Source: Mycobacterium sp. E787 (GTDB taxonomy: Bacteria > Actinomycetota > Actinomycetes > Mycobacteriales > Mycobacteriaceae). From it: a stretch of 64,000 nt of DNA. Below are positions 8,873 through 20,483 of the stretch, piece by piece. The notes beneath the pieces were generated by a model, which was not told the DNA's origin, ran no database searches, and saw nothing but the letters and a program-made list of their open reading frames with translations. The number at the start of each line of letters is the position of its first letter. Position 1 is the stretch's first letter. The stretch covers positions 1 through 64,000 of the forward strand of contig NZ_LZKL01000042.1 in assembly GCF_001668725.1 (NCBI RefSeq), given 5' to 3'. Made by a program: the position numbers and the translations under genes.

Positions 8873-9828
8873 ACGTGCTGTCCTACGTCGCGGGCGCGGC
8901 GCAGATCGGCGCCGTGATGGCCGGGGCGCCGCTGGTGGTCGGCCTGACCCGCCAGGTGCGCGCCCGCTGGGAAGGCCGCGTCGGTGGCGGCATCCTGCAG
9001 CCGTGGCGCGACATCGTCAAACAGCTTGGCAAGCAACGGATCACACCGCGCGGAACGACGGTGGTGTTCGCGGCCGCGCCCGCCCTCGTCGCCGGCTCGG
9101 CTTTGCTGATCGCCGCCATCGCGCCGCTGGTCGCGACCGGATCCCCCCTGGATGCCAGCGCGGACTTGTTCGCGGTGGTGGGCCTGCTGTTCGTCGGCAC
9201 GGTCGCGGTGACCCTGGCCGGGATCGACACCGGCACCTCCTTCGGCGGCATGGGCGCCAGCCGTGAGATCACCATCGCCGCGCTTGTCGAGCCCACCATC
9301 CTGCTGGCGGTGTTCGCGGTGTCGATGCCGGCGGGGTCGGCCAATCTCGGTGCCCTGGTGTCGCACACCGTCACCCACCCCGGGCAGGTGGTGTCGCTCG
9401 CGGGCGTGTTGGCGTTCACCGCGCTGGTGATCGTCATCGTCGCCGAAACCGGGCGCCTGCCCGTGGACAACCCGGCCACCCATCTCGAGCTGACCATGGT
9501 CCACGAGGCGATGGTGCTCGAATACGCCGGGCCGCGGCTGGCGCTGGTCGAATGGGCGACGGGGATGCGGCTCACGGTGTTGTTGGCGTTGCTGGCAAAC
9601 CTGTTCGCGCCGTGGGGCATCGCGGGCGGCCGGCCCGGCGCGGTGGACCTCGCCGTCGGCCTTGCGGCGGTGGTGGCCAAGGTCGCGCTGCTGGCGGGGC
9701 TGTTGGCGACCGTCGAGGTGTTCGTCGCCAAACTGCGGCTGTTCCGGGTCCCCGAGCTACTGGCCGGATCGTTTCTGCTGGCGCTGCTCGCGGTCATCGC
9801 GGCCAACTTCTTCGCGGTTCCGGCATGA
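8869..9828 (+). CDS. hycD: HycD/NuoH-like membrane anchor subunit
   Basis: 319 aa, about eight predicted membrane segments. Family signature of the NuoH/HycD heel subunit: a loop with [23 protein letters not shown], rich in conserved acidic residues that line the quinone/proton entry region. M. tuberculosis HycD (Rv0084) has similar length. ATG 8869 overlaps the previous stop (ATGA), and the stop overlaps the next start in the same way. The reading frame is open far upstream, but only as a shadow of the previous gene. Confidence 0.88.
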   Translation: MNVLSYVAGAAQIGAVMAGAPLVVGLTRQVRARWEGRVGGGILQPWRDIVKQLGKQRITPRGTTVVFAAAPALVAGSALLIAAIAPLVATGSPLDASADLFAVVGLLFVGTVAVTLAGIDTGTSFGGMGASREITIAALVEPTILLAVFAVSMPAGSANLGALVSHTVTHPGQVVSLAGVLAFTALVIVIVAETGRLPVDNPATHLELTMVHEAMVLEYAGPRLALVEWATGMRLTVLLALLANLFAPWGIAGGRPGAVDLAVGLAAVVAKVALLAGLLATVEVFVAKLRLFRVPELLAGSFLLALLAVIAANFFAVPA

Positions 9829-10487
9829 CGTACAACACTTTTGCGGTCTCGGTCGACCTCGCCGCCGGGGGGCTGCTGTTGGCCGCGGTGCTGATCGTGT
9901 GGCGCCGCGACCTGACCGCCATCACCCGCCTGCTGGGCTGGCAGGGCGCCGCCCTGGCGGCGATACCGGTGCTGCGTGGCGCGTATGACGGCGACAGGGC
10001 CCTCATCGGCGTCGGTGTCGCCGTGCTGGTGTTGCGGGCCGCGGTGCTGCCGCGGCTGCTGGCGCGCGCGGTCCGCGCCGAGCCGCAAGGCCGGCGGGAA
10101 GCCACCCCGCTGGTCAACACCGCGACCTCGCTGCTGATCACCGCCGGCCTGACCCTGGCCGCCTTCGCCACCACCGGCGCCCTGGTGAACCTGCAGCCCG
10201 CGGCCACCACCACCGCGGTGCCGGCCGCCACCGCGGTGGTGCTCATCGCCCTGCTCGTGATGGTGACGCGGCGTCATGCGGTGTCGCAGGCCGCGGGATT
10301 CCTGCTGCTGGACAACGGGATCGCCGCCGCCGCGTTTCTGCTGACGGCCGGCGTGCCGCTGATCGTCGAACTCGGCGCCTCGCTCGACGTGCTGTTCGCG
10401 GTCATCGTGATCGGCGTCCTGACCGGCCGGCTGTCCCGCACGTTCGGCGGCGCCGACCTGGATGCGTTGCAGGAGCTGCACGACTGA
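9825..10487 (+). CDS. hycP: HycP/HyfE-like membrane subunit
   Basis: 220 aa, the same length as M. tuberculosis HycP. It is almost entirely hydrophobic helices (about six to seven), with the HyfE/NuoK-like pattern [19 protein letters not shown]. HyfE-type proteins are small NuoK-related subunits of the membrane arm. ATGA overlap with hycD upstream and a one-base overlap (TGATG) with hycQ downstream. No soluble domain. Confidence 0.85.
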   Translation: MTYNTFAVSVDLAAGGLLLAAVLIVWRRDLTAITRLLGWQGAALAAIPVLRGAYDGDRALIGVGVAVLVLRAAVLPRLLARAVRAEPQGRREATPLVNTATSLLITAGLTLAAFATTGALVNLQPAATTTAVPAATAVVLIALLVMVTRRHAVSQAAGFLLLDNGIAAAAFLLTAGVPLIVELGASLDVLFAVIVIGVLTGRLSRTFGGADLDALQELHD

Positions 10488-11956
10488 TGACCGGTTTACT
10501 GCTCGCCGCGATCCTTGCGCCGGTCGGCGCGTCGGTCGCCACCCTGATCGCCGGATGGCGCAGGGCCAGCGCGACGCTGATCGTCCTGTCGGCGGTGTGC
10601 GTGCTCGGCTGTGGCGCCGCACTCGGTTTCGGTGTCGGATCGGGGACGCGGCTCGCCCTGGGCGGCCTGCTGCGGGTCGATGCCCTGACCGTCACGATGC
10701 TGATCGTCATCGGAAGCGTTGCGACACTGGCCACTTGGGCCAGCATCGGTTACATCGACGCCGAGCTCGCGCATCGGCACACCGATCCGCTCGGCGCCCG
10801 CGTGTATGGGGCGCTGACCGCGGCCTTCCTGGCAGCGATGGTTGTCGCTGTGTGCGCCAACAACATCGGCGTCATCTGGATCGCCGTCGAAGCCACCACG
10901 GTGATCACCGCGTTCCTGGTCGGGCACCGGCGCACCCGCGGCGCGCTCGAGGCGACCTGGAAGTACGTCGTGATCTGCTCGGTCGGCATCGCCATCGCCT
11001 TCCTGGGCACGGTGCTGCTCTACTACGCCGCCGAGCACGCCGGCGCCCCGGCCGCGGCAGCCCTGAACCTCGACGTCCTCACCGGGCATGCCGGCGGGCT
11101 CAACCCCGACATCGCCCGGCTCGCGGGCGGGTTGCTGCTGATCGGCTACGGCGCGAAGGTCGGACTCTTCCCGTTCCACACCTGGTTGGCCGACGCCCAC
11201 AGCCAGGCCCCGGCACCGGTTTCGGCGCTGATGAGCGGGGTGCTGCTGTCGGTGGCGTTTTCGGTGCTGATCCGCATCAAACCGGTCATCACCGCAGCGG
11301 CCGGGCCGGCGTTCATGCGGTCCGGGCTGCTGGTGATCGGGTTGGCGACCCTGGCGGTCGCGGCCCTGATGCTGACGGTGACACCGGACATCAAACGGAT
11401 GCTGGCGTATTCGTCGATGGAGAACATGGGCCTGATCGCGATCGCCGCGGCCGCCGGAACCACATTGGCCATCGCCGCGCTGCTGTTGCACGTGCTGGCC
11501 CACGGTATGGGCAAGACCGTGCTGTTCCTGGCGAGCGGCCAGCTGCAGGCCGCGCACGGCTCCACCGCGATCGCCGACATCGGCGGCGTGCTGCGGCGCT
11601 CCCGCCTCATCGGCTTATCGCTCGGCGTGGGTGTCATCGTGCTGCTCGGGCTGCCACCGTTCGCGATGTTCGCCAGCGAGTTGGCCATCGCCCGCTCGCT
11701 GGCCGACGCCCGACTCACCTGGGCCCTGGCTCCTGCCCTGCTGCTGATCGTCGTCGCCTTCGCCGCGCTCGCACGCAATTGCGGCCGCATCCTGCTGGGC
11801 GACGGCCCCGTGGCCGCACCCGAGATCAGAGTGCCCCGGACGGTGGCCGCGGCCCTGATCGTCGGCGTCGCCGCATCGCTGGCCCTCGGTGTCACGGCCG
11901 GCCCGCTCACCGGCCTGTTCACCACCGCCGCAAGCCACGTCGGGGTGCCGCGTTGA
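10487..11956 (+). CDS. hycQ: HycQ/HyfF-like antiporter-type membrane subunit
   Basis: 489 aa, about 14 membrane segments, second antiporter-like subunit of the complex. Key residues: Glu in AVEATTVITAFLV, Lys in GYGAKVGLFPFHTWLA and APAPVSALMSGVLLS. The second half-channel motif appears as TPDIKRMLAYSSMENMG. Paralogous to the subunit at 6896-8872 but lacks its long C-terminal extension. Length matches M. tuberculosis HycQ (Rv0086). The stop overlaps the TTG start of hycE. Confidence 0.88.
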   Translation: MTGLLLAAILAPVGASVATLIAGWRRASATLIVLSAVCVLGCGAALGFGVGSGTRLALGGLLRVDALTVTMLIVIGSVATLATWASIGYIDAELAHRHTDPLGARVYGALTAAFLAAMVVAVCANNIGVIWIAVEATTVITAFLVGHRRTRGALEATWKYVVICSVGIAIAFLGTVLLYYAAEHAGAPAAAALNLDVLTGHAGGLNPDIARLAGGLLLIGYGAKVGLFPFHTWLADAHSQAPAPVSALMSGVLLSVAFSVLIRIKPVITAAAGPAFMRSGLLVIGLATLAVAALMLTVTPDIKRMLAYSSMENMGLIAIAAAAGTTLAIAALLLHVLAHGMGKTVLFLASGQLQAAHGSTAIADIGGVLRRSRLIGLSLGVGVIVLLGLPPFAMFASELAIARSLADARLTWALAPALLLIVVAFAALARNCGRILLGDGPVAAPEIRVPRTVAAALIVGVAASLALGVTAGPLTGLFTTAASHVGVPR

Positions 11957-13431
11957 GCCGGAACTGGTTGCGCCACAGGCTCTCCCAGCACAGTCTCGCC
12001 GAGACGGCAGAAGACTTGCTGGACAGGGGGTTTCGCCTGGCCCTGGTGGCCGCCCACGACGACGGCGACGCCCTGCGGGTTGTCCACCTGTTCCTGGCCG
12101 GCCGGCCCGACCGCCGCATCGAGCTCGAATGCGTCGTGAACAAGAACGACCCGGTCCTGCATTCGCTGGCGTACCTGTCTTTTGTCGCCGGCCGCTTCGA
12201 GCGCGAGATGGCGGACCTGTACGGGATCCGGCCCCTAGGGCATCCCAAAGCGCGCCGACTGGTGCGGCATGCGCACTGGCCCGAGGAGTGGTACCCGATG
12301 CGCGGCGAAGCCGGACCCGCGCCGCGCTTCGACAATGTCGGTCATTTCCCCTTCGTCACCGTCGAAGGTCCCGGGGTGTATGAGATCCCGGTGGGCCCGG
12401 TGCACGCCGGGCTGATCGAGCCCGGCCATTTCCGCTTCTCCGTCGCCGGCGAAAGCGTGTTGCGGCTGAAGGCCCGGCTGTGGTTCGTGCACCGCGGCGT
12501 GGAAAAGCTGTTCGAGGGCCGGCCGGCCGAGGGCGCGGTCGACCTCGCCGAACGCGTCAGCGGTGACACCTCCGTCGGGCACGTGCTCGCCCACAGCCTG
12601 GCCGTCGAAGACGCGCTCGGGATCGAGCTGCCCGACGAGGCACAAGGCCTGCGGGCCCTGCTCGTCGAACTCGAGCGGCTCTACAACCACGCCGCGGATC
12701 TGGGGGCGCTGGCCAACGACGTCGGGTTCGGCCTCGCGCACGCACACACGCAGCGCGTCCGCGAACAACTGCTGCGGCTCAACGCGAATGTCACCGGACA
12801 CCGGCTGCTGCGCGGCGCGATCCGCCCCGGCGCGGTCGCGCTGCGGGCGCTGCCCGACGCCGACGAGCTGCGATCGATCGCGGCCGACGTCACCGAGATC
12901 GCCGAACTGACCCTGCGCAACTCCCTGGTGTACGACAGATTCGCGGGAACGGCCGTGCTGCAGCGTGAAGACGCGCAGGCCCTCGGCTGCCTGGGCTATG
13001 TCGCGCGGGCCAGCGGCATCCGCACCGACGCCCGCCTCGAACACCCCACCACCGCGCTGCCCGTCACCGAGATCGGCGCCGGCGATGGTGACGTGCTGGC
13101 CCGCTACACGGTGCGGCGCGACGAATTCACCGCGTCCACCGAGCTGGCCTGCCACCTCATCGAATCACACTCGGGTGCAATAGAATACGGCGGCTCGGCG
13201 CCGGTTCAGCACGCGGCGCGCAGCGGGATCGGCATCGTCGAGGGCTGGCGCGGCACCGTCGTTCACCGCGTCGAGATCGACGCCACCAATCGCCTCACCC
13301 GCGCGAAGATCGTCGACCCGTCCTGGTTCAACTGGCCCGCGCTGCCCGTCGCGATGGCCGACACGATCGTCCCCGACTTCCCCTTGGCCAACAAAAGCTT
13401 CAACCAGTCCTACGCCGGCAACGACCTCTGA
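11953..13431 (+). CDS. hycE: HycE-like large subunit, fused NuoC-NuoD type, without nickel ligands
   Basis: 492 aa, equal to M. tuberculosis HycE when the TTG at 11953 (overlapping the hycQ stop) is used. Residues about 1-130 are NuoC-like (FVAGRFEREMADLYGIRPLGHP) and about 130-492 NuoD/large-subunit-like. The two cysteine pairs that bind the NiFe centre in true hydrogenases are absent. The first motif reads ERVSGDTSVGH (Ser203, Thr206 where Cys is expected). The C-terminal motif reads SFNQSYAGNDL instead of DPCxxC. The complex is therefore unlikely to make or use hydrogen, despite the hyc name; an unknown redox partner, as in complex-I-like modules, is the better guess. Confidence 0.88.
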   Translation: MSRNWLRHRLSQHSLAETAEDLLDRGFRLALVAAHDDGDALRVVHLFLAGRPDRRIELECVVNKNDPVLHSLAYLSFVAGRFEREMADLYGIRPLGHPKARRLVRHAHWPEEWYPMRGEAGPAPRFDNVGHFPFVTVEGPGVYEIPVGPVHAGLIEPGHFRFSVAGESVLRLKARLWFVHRGVEKLFEGRPAEGAVDLAERVSGDTSVGHVLAHSLAVEDALGIELPDEAQGLRALLVELERLYNHAADLGALANDVGFGLAHAHTQRVREQLLRLNANVTGHRLLRGAIRPGAVALRALPDADELRSIAADVTEIAELTLRNSLVYDRFAGTAVLQREDAQALGCLGYVARASGIRTDARLEHPTTALPVTEIGAGDGDVLARYTVRRDEFTASTELACHLIESHSGAIEYGGSAPVQHAARSGIGIVEGWRGTVVHRVEIDATNRLTRAKIVDPSWFNWPALPVAMADTIVPDFPLANKSFNQSYAGNDL

Positions 13432-13451
13432 AGACCTCTGATCGACGCAGG

Positions 13452-14339
13452 TCACCCCTCGCCCAGCAACGCGAACCGGCCGTCGGCGGTCCTGGTCACC
13501 AGGCCGTCGGCCAGCAACGAATCCAGCGCCCGGTCGCGCTGCACGGGATCGGTCAACCAGGCCACGTCCAGATCCGCCCTGGTGACCGGGAAGTCATTGG
13601 CGCGCAAGACATCCAGCAGCCGGCCGCGCACCTGACGGTCGGTGCCGGCGTAGGTCTGCGCCCGGCGGCCCGGCCCCTGCGCCGGGGGACAACCGGCACG
13701 GCGCCACGCGCAGCCGTCAAGCGGGCACAGCCCGCAGCGCGGCGCCCGGGCCGTGCACACGATCGCGCCGAGTTCCATCAGCGCCACCGAAAACCGCGGC
13801 GCCCGTTCGTCTTCCGGTAGCAGGGCGGAGACGTCGGCGTGGTCGCGTGCGGCGGACGGCGCGCCGGCGTCGGCCAGGCCGTGAACCGCGCGGGCCACGA
13901 CGCGGCGCACGTTCGTGTCCACCACCGGCACCGGGCGGCGGTAGGCGAAGCACGCGATCGCGCGCGCGGTGTAGCTACCGACGCCCGGCAGCGTCATCAG
14001 GACGTCGACGTCGTCGGGCACCACGTCGCCGTGGTCGCGCGCGATCACCGTCGCGCACTCGTGCAAGCGCTTGGCCCGCCGGGGATAGCCGAGCTTGCCC
14101 CAGGCGCGCAGCACGTCGGCGGCGCTGGCCGCCGCGGTGGCCGACGGCGTCGGCCAGCGGCGCACCCAGTCCGGCCAGATCGGTAGCACCCGAGCCACCG
14201 GCGTCTGCTGCAACATGAACTCGCTGACCAGGATCTGCCATGCCGTGACATCAGGGGCCCGCCAGGGCAAGTCGCGGCGCGACCGCTCGTACCAGTCGAT
14301 GATCTCGTTCGCGGCGAAGTTCATGCGTCCGTGCGGCAT
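13452..14339 (-). CDS. mutY: MutY adenine DNA glycosylase
   Basis: 295 aa base-excision enzyme that removes adenine opposite 8-oxoguanine. Visible: the QQT region LVSEFMLQQTPVARV, helix-hairpin-helix LPGVGSYTARAIACFAY, the catalytic-type Asp in PVVDTNVRR, and a cysteine-rich 4Fe-4S loop (CTARAPRCGLCPLDGC). The C-terminal NUDIX-like 8-oxoG domain of longer homologues is missing, replaced by a short winged segment, as in other mycobacteria. ATG 14339 is used; the ATG at 14351 would overlap the divergent canB start codon. Convergent with hycE, 20 bp apart. Confidence 0.93.
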   Translation of the reverse strand: MPHGRMNFAANEIIDWYERSRRDLPWRAPDVTAWQILVSEFMLQQTPVARVLPIWPDWVRRWPTPSATAAASAADVLRAWGKLGYPRRAKRLHECATVIARDHGDVVPDDVDVLMTLPGVGSYTARAIACFAYRRPVPVVDTNVRRVVARAVHGLADAGAPSAARDHADVSALLPEDERAPRFSVALMELGAIVCTARAPRCGLCPLDGCAWRRAGCPPAQGPGRRAQTYAGTDRQVRGRLLDVLRANDFPVTRADLDVAWLTDPVQRDRALDSLLADGLVTRTADGRFALLGEG

Positions 14340-14349
14340 GATGGGGGCC

Positions 14350-14967
14350 ATGCCAAACACCAGCCCGGTAACAGCATGGAAAGCACTCAAAGAGGGTAAC
14401 GAGCGGTTCGTCGCCGGCCAGCCCCTGCATCCCAGCCAAAGCGTCGACCACCGGGCCAGCCTCGCCGCGGGCCAGAAACCCACCGCGGTGGTGTTCGGCT
14501 GCTCCGACAGCCGCGTGGCCGCCGAGCTCATCTTCGACCAGGGCCTGGGCGACATGTTCGTGGTTCGCACCGCCGGTCAGGTCATCGACTCGGCGGTGCT
14601 GGGCTCCATCGAGTTCGCGGTGACGGTCCTCGACGTGCCGCTCATCGTCATCCTCGGCCACGACAGCTGCGGCGCCGTCAAGGCGGCGCTGGCGGCGATC
14701 CATGACGGCGCCATACCGGGCGGCTTCGTGCGGGACGTGGTGGAGCGGGTCGCGCCGTCGATCCTGATGGGGCGCCGCGACGGCCTGAGCCGTGTCGACG
14801 AATTCGAGGAACGCCACGTCAAGGAGACGCTGGCGCAACTCATGGCGCGCTCCTCGGCCATCGCGGAGCGGGTTTCCGCCGGCACGTTGGGGATCGCGGG
14901 CGTCACCTACCACCTTTCCGACGGGCGCGCCGCGCTGGTCGAGCACGTCGGTGACATCGGCGAATAA
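14350..14967 (+). CDS. canB: beta-class carbonic anhydrase
   Basis: 205 aa zinc enzyme interconverting CO2 and bicarbonate. Zinc ligands and the Asp/Arg dyad are visible: FGCSDSRVAAE (Cys, Asp, Arg) and GHDSCGAV (His, Cys). Homologue of Rv3588c. ATG 14350 sits 10 bp from the divergent mutY start, so the two promoters must lie inside the partner's coding region or overlap. A small GC hairpin lies after the stop, near 14991-15010. Confidence 0.93.
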   Translation: MPNTSPVTAWKALKEGNERFVAGQPLHPSQSVDHRASLAAGQKPTAVVFGCSDSRVAAELIFDQGLGDMFVVRTAGQVIDSAVLGSIEFAVTVLDVPLIVILGHDSCGAVKAALAAIHDGAIPGGFVRDVVERVAPSILMGRRDGLSRVDEFEERHVKETLAQLMARSSAIAERVSAGTLGIAGVTYHLSDGRAALVEHVGDIGE

Positions 14968-15072
14968 CGACCGCCGTTCGACCCGCCACTAACACGGCCG
15001 TCGGCCGGCAAACAGGGCGACACGCCGAGGCGGATCGAACAAATCCGCGTGACCTGGGCCTACGGTGTGATC

Positions 15073-15888
15073 GTGCTGGATCTGGAACCGCGTGGCCCGC
15101 TACCCACCGAGATCTATTGGCGGCGCAGGGGCCTGGCCCTGGGACTCGCGGTCGTCGTGGTCGGCGTCGTGGCCGCCATCGTCGTCGCCTTCATGGGCAA
15201 CAAGTCGGGCGCCAAGCCCGCCGGCGCCGACAAGGCCAACTCCGCCCAGAGCAAGCCTGCGGCGCCCCCGAGCCAGGCGCCGCCCCCGGCGGGGCAGGAG
15301 GGTGCCACCCCGGTGGCGCCGCAGGGGCAAAACCCCGAGTCGCCCACGCCCACCGCCGCTGTGCAGCCGCCGCCGGTGCTCAAGGAGGGCGATGACTGCC
15401 CCGACTCGACCCTCGCGGTCAAGGGCCTGACCAACGCGCCCCAGTACTTCATCGGTGACCAGCCGAAGTTCACCATGGTCGTCACCAACATCGGCCTGGT
15501 GTCCTGCAAACGCGACGTAGGCGCGGCGTCGCTCGCCGCCTACGTGTACTCGCTGGACAACAAGCGGCTGTGGTCCAACCTGGACTGCGCGCCGTCCAAC
15601 GAGACGCTGATCAAGACCTTCACGCCGGGCGAGCAGGTGACGACGGCGGTCACCTGGACGGGCATGGGGTCCGCGCCGCACTGCCCGCTGCCGCGACCCG
15701 CGATCGGGCCGGGCACCTACAACCTCGTCGTGCAGCTGGGCAACCTGCGTTCGCAGCCGGTCCCGTTCATCATGAACCAGCCGCCCCCGCCGCCGGGGCC
15801 GGTGCCGGGGCAGCCGGGTCAGCCGGCGCTCGCGCCGCCGCCCGAGGCACCGCCGGGCGTCGCCCCCGGCCCCGTTCCCGCCGGCTGA
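15073..15888 (+). CDS. membrane-anchored proline-rich exported protein (Rv3587c-like)
   Basis: About 271 aa. A short cytoplasmic N-terminus (LDLEPRGPLPTEIYWRRR) is followed by one membrane helix (about residues 19-42). Next come a Pro/Ala/Gln-rich linker and a folded extracellular domain with four or more cysteines (DDCPDSTL, SCKRDVG, DCAPSN, HCPLPRP). The tail is Pro-rich. The fold looks immunoglobulin-like; function unknown. The start is ambiguous: GTG 15073 matches the remembered M. tuberculosis start, while the frame opens at GTG 15049. The stop is 6 bp from the convergent disA stop. Confidence 0.85.
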   Translation: MLDLEPRGPLPTEIYWRRRGLALGLAVVVVGVVAAIVVAFMGNKSGAKPAGADKANSAQSKPAAPPSQAPPPAGQEGATPVAPQGQNPESPTPTAAVQPPPVLKEGDDCPDSTLAVKGLTNAPQYFIGDQPKFTMVVTNIGLVSCKRDVGAASLAAYVYSLDNKRLWSNLDCAPSNETLIKTFTPGEQVTTAVTWTGMGSAPHCPLPRPAIGPGTYNLVVQLGNLRSQPVPFIMNQPPPPPGPVPGQPGQPALAPPPEAPPGVAPGPVPAG

Positions 15889-15894
15889 TCGGGT

Positions 15895-16974
<1,080 letters not shown>

Positions 16975-16995
16975 TCATTGTGCGGCCCCACGGCG

Positions 16996-18399
16996 TTATG
17001 CGTCCAGCCTGGGGCTCTCGGCGAGGGCTTTCATGTGTTGCAGGGCCGCGACGATGGTCGGTGCCCGCAGCGCCCGCATACCGCTCGGCACTATCTCGCG
17101 CCGGGGGTCGTCGCCGTCCGGGATGAGCGCGACGCTGAACCCCTGGCGTGCGGCTTCGGCCAGCCGCCGCTCCATCCCGCTGACCCGGCGCAGGTCGCCC
17201 GCGAGCCCCACTTCGCCGACCATCACCGCGGTGGTGGGCAGCGGCAGGTTCGTGTAAGCCGAGGCCAGGGCGATCGCGACGGCGAGATCCGAGGACGGGT
17301 CGGTCAACCGCATGCCCCCCACGGTCGACAGGTAGACGTCGTTGACGGCGATGTTGCACCGGGCGTGTTTTTCCAGCACGGCGGTGATCATCGCCGCCCG
17401 GGCGTGGTCGATGCCGCTGACCGCGCGGCGCGGCGAGCCGCCCGCCGGGGTCGCCAGCAACGCCTGCACCTCGCCGATCAGCGGCCGCTTGCCGTCCAGC
17501 GCCACCGTGATAGCTGTGCCCGGGACCGGCGCCGGCCGCTGATCCAAAAAGAGGCTCGACGGGTCGTTGACGTCCTCGATCCCGTTGTCGTGCAGCGTGA
17601 AACACCCCACCTCGTCGGCGGCGCCGAACCGGTTCTTGATCCCGCGGACCATCCGCAGCGACCCGTTCCGGTCGCCCTCGAAGTGCAGCACCACGTCGAC
17701 GAGGTGCTCCAGGGAGCGCGGCCCGGCGATCGCCCCGTCCTTCGTGACGTGGCCGACCAGGATCAGGGCGACGCCGGCGGCCTTCGCGGCGGCCGTCAAG
17801 GCGGCCGTCACCGCGCGCACCTGGGTGACGCCGCCGGCCACGCCGTCGGCCTCGGTGGTGGACATGGTCTGCACCGAGTCGACGATCACCAGCGCCGGGC
17901 GGACCGTCGCGATGTGGTCGAGCACCGTGTGCAGGTCGGACTCGGCGGCCAGGTACACCTCGTCACCGCCGCAGTTGATGCGGTCGGCGCGCAGCCGGAT
18001 CTGGCCGGCGGACTCCTCGCCCGAGATGTACAGCGCCCGGCGGCCCGCCTGGGCCCAGCGGTGGGCGACCTTGAGCAACAGCGTCGACTTGCCCACGCCG
18101 GGATCGCCCGCCAGCAGCGTGACCGAGCCGGGGACCACGCCGCCCCCGAGCACCCGGTCCAGTTCGGCGACGCCGGTGGAACGGTGCTGCGCGCTGTGCG
18201 CCTCTATCGAGCTGATCGGGACGGCCCGTGAGGCCGAGGCCGCGGCCGTCCCGGTGCGACGTCGCGCTCCGCCGACCGCGGCCAGCACCGCCACCTCGTC
18301 GACGGTGCCCCAGCTGCCGCACTCCAGGCAGCGGCCAACCCACTTGGCGGTGACGTGTTGGCATTCCGAGCAGCGGTATTGCGAGCGTGCATGTGCCAC
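16996..18399 (-). CDS. radA: RadA (Sms) recombination/branch-migration ATPase
   Basis: 467 aa. N-terminal zinc finger ([21 protein letters not shown], four Cys), RecA-like core with Walker [10 protein letters not shown], and the RadA-specific KNRFG motif in [16 protein letters not shown]-terminal Lon-like domain carries a [17 protein letters not shown] block. It processes recombination intermediates and helps repair. Transcribed with disA downstream; lpqE lies upstream on the same strand with a 59 bp gap containing a GC hairpin. Confidence 0.95.
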   Translation of the reverse strand: MAHARSQYRCSECQHVTAKWVGRCLECGSWGTVDEVAVLAAVGGARRRTGTAAASASRAVPISSIEAHSAQHRSTGVAELDRVLGGGVVPGSVTLLAGDPGVGKSTLLLKVAHRWAQAGRRALYISGEESAGQIRLRADRINCGGDEVYLAAESDLHTVLDHIATVRPALVIVDSVQTMSTTEADGVAGGVTQVRAVTAALTAAAKAAGVALILVGHVTKDGAIAGPRSLEHLVDVVLHFEGDRNGSLRMVRGIKNRFGAADEVGCFTLHDNGIEDVNDPSSLFLDQRPAPVPGTAITVALDGKRPLIGEVQALLATPAGGSPRRAVSGIDHARAAMITAVLEKHARCNIAVNDVYLSTVGGMRLTDPSSDLAVAIALASAYTNLPLPTTAVMVGEVGLAGDLRRVSGMERRLAEAARQGFSVALIPDGDDPRREIVPSGMRALRAPTIVAALQHMKALAESPRLDA

Positions 18400-18428
18400 G
18401 CCATGACGGTATCGGGAGGGTGCGACAA

Positions 18429-18449
18429 GCCCGGTGTGACAGGCCGGGC
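18429..18449 (-). terminator. weak GC hairpin between lpqE and radA
   Basis: Inverted repeat GCCCGG (18429-18434) and CCGGGC (18444-18449) around a 9-base loop, directly after the lpqE stop. There is no T-run on either side, so termination or attenuation is only a possibility. Confidence 0.3.
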
Positions 18450-18458
18450 CGGTCCTCG

Positions 18459-18977
18459 TCAGACCTTCTGTGGGCCCAATCCGGCCGAAATCGGCACCAT
18501 CACGCTGGCCTGCCCGGCCTTTTCGAAGTTGAAGGTGAAGTTGTAGTTCAAGCCGTTGCTGATGGGCTTGGACAGGGCGACGGTCGCGTTGACGGCGTTG
18601 TTGGGCTCGAGCGGGCCGGGGGCCACGTTCTGGCCCTCGGGCTTGCCGATGAACAGCATTCCCCCGGCGGGAAGCCGGCCGTCACCGGCGATGGTCACCG
18701 TGCCGACGTCGCTGGTGATGCTCACCAGCCGGTCCGGCACATCCGGCGACTGGTTGACGGCCACCGCCACGAGGTTCACGGTCCGCCCCGGCTGCAGGAA
18801 GTCACCGGTCTGCACGGCCTGCATGCGGATGTCGCGCACGGCGACGTTGTTGATGGTGACCCGGTTGCCGTTGACGGCGGGCTCCTGGGTGGCCATTTGG
18901 GAGATCTGACCCGCTCCGCAACCGCTGAGCAGCGCGGTGACCAGGGCGACCAGACCGACGACGGCGAAGCGGTTCAC
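18459..18977 (-). CDS. lpqE: LpqE lipoprotein
   Basis: 172 aa predicted lipoprotein. Signal peptide ends in the lipobox ALLSGC (Cys20), followed by a beta-rich domain with no catalytic motif. Homologue of Rv3584. GTG start at 18977 with a strong AGGAGG site 6 bp upstream. Function unknown; the copper-chaperone-like PCu(A)C family is one possible relative, but I cannot see its Met/His ligands clearly. Probably first in an lpqE-radA-disA unit, divergent from carD. Confidence 0.85.
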   Translation of the reverse strand: MNRFAVVGLVALVTALLSGCGAGQISQMATQEPAVNGNRVTINNVAVRDIRMQAVQTGDFLQPGRTVNLVAVAVNQSPDVPDRLVSITSDVGTVTIAGDGRLPAGGMLFIGKPEGQNVAPGPLEPNNAVNATVALSKPISNGLNYNFTFNFEKAGQASVMVPISAGLGPQKV

Positions 18978-19787
<810 letters not shown>

Positions 19788-19802
19788 AGGCCCTGAGCTC
19801 CG

Positions 19803-20483
19803 GTGGTCGGGGGCACAGTTGTCGCAGTGGTCCCCGCCGCGGGGTCAGGGGAACGGCTGCGGGCCGGCATTCCGAAAGCATTCTGTGAGCTCGACGGTCA
19901 CACGCTGCTCGAACGCGCCGTCGCGGGGTTGCTGGAGTCCGGGGTTGTCGACCATGTCGTGGCGGCCGTCCCGGCCGATCGCATCGACCAAGCCAAGCAA
20001 GTCCTCGGCGGCCACACTACGGTCGTCGCCGGCGGGGCCGGCCGTATCGATTCGGTCCGTCTTGCTTTGGCAGTGCTTCCCCAATTGCCCGCGCCCGCTG
20101 ATTTCGTGTTGGTCCACGACGCCGCCCGGGCACTCACCCCACCTGGGCTGATCGTGCGGGTGGTCGACGCGCTGCGTTCGGGCCACGGCGCCGTCGTGCC
20201 CGCGCTGCCGCTGTCTGACACCATCAAGGCCGTGGATGCCAACGGGGTGGTCCTGGGCACGCCGGAGCGGGCGGGCCTGCGGGCGGTGCAGACGCCGCAG
20301 GGCTTCGCCACCGGCTTGCTGCTGCGTGCCTATGAACGCGCGGTCACCGCGGATTTCACCGACGACGCGTCCCTCGTCGAGCATGTCGGCGGCCAGGTGC
20401 AGGTGGTCGACGGCGACCCGCTGGCGTTCAAGATCACCACGCAGCTCGACCTGGTGTTGGCCCAAGCGATCGTGCGCCGGTGA
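19803..20483 (+). CDS. ispD: 2-C-methyl-D-erythritol 4-phosphate cytidylyltransferase
   Basis: 226 aa, MEP isoprenoid pathway: MEP + CTP to CDP-ME. Nucleotide-binding motif [19 protein letters not shown], catalytic-type VHDAARAL and a conserved [15 protein letters not shown]. The start is GTG 19803; a ribosome-binding site is weak, and translation may be coupled to carD. The stop overlaps the GTG of ispF (GTGA), so the two consecutive pathway enzymes are coupled. Confidence 0.95.
   Translation: MVGGTVVAVVPAAGSGERLRAGIPKAFCELDGHTLLERAVAGLLESGVVDHVVAAVPADRIDQAKQVLGGHTTVVAGGAGRIDSVRLALAVLPQLPAPADFVLVHDAARALTPPGLIVRVVDALRSGHGAVVPALPLSDTIKAVDANGVVLGTPERAGLRAVQTPQGFATGLLLRAYERAVTADFTDDASLVEHVGGQVQVVDGDPLAFKITTQLDLVLAQAIVRR

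Noticed and set aside
11953..13431. Functional NiFe hydrogenase
   Set aside because: All four nickel-ligand cysteines are replaced.
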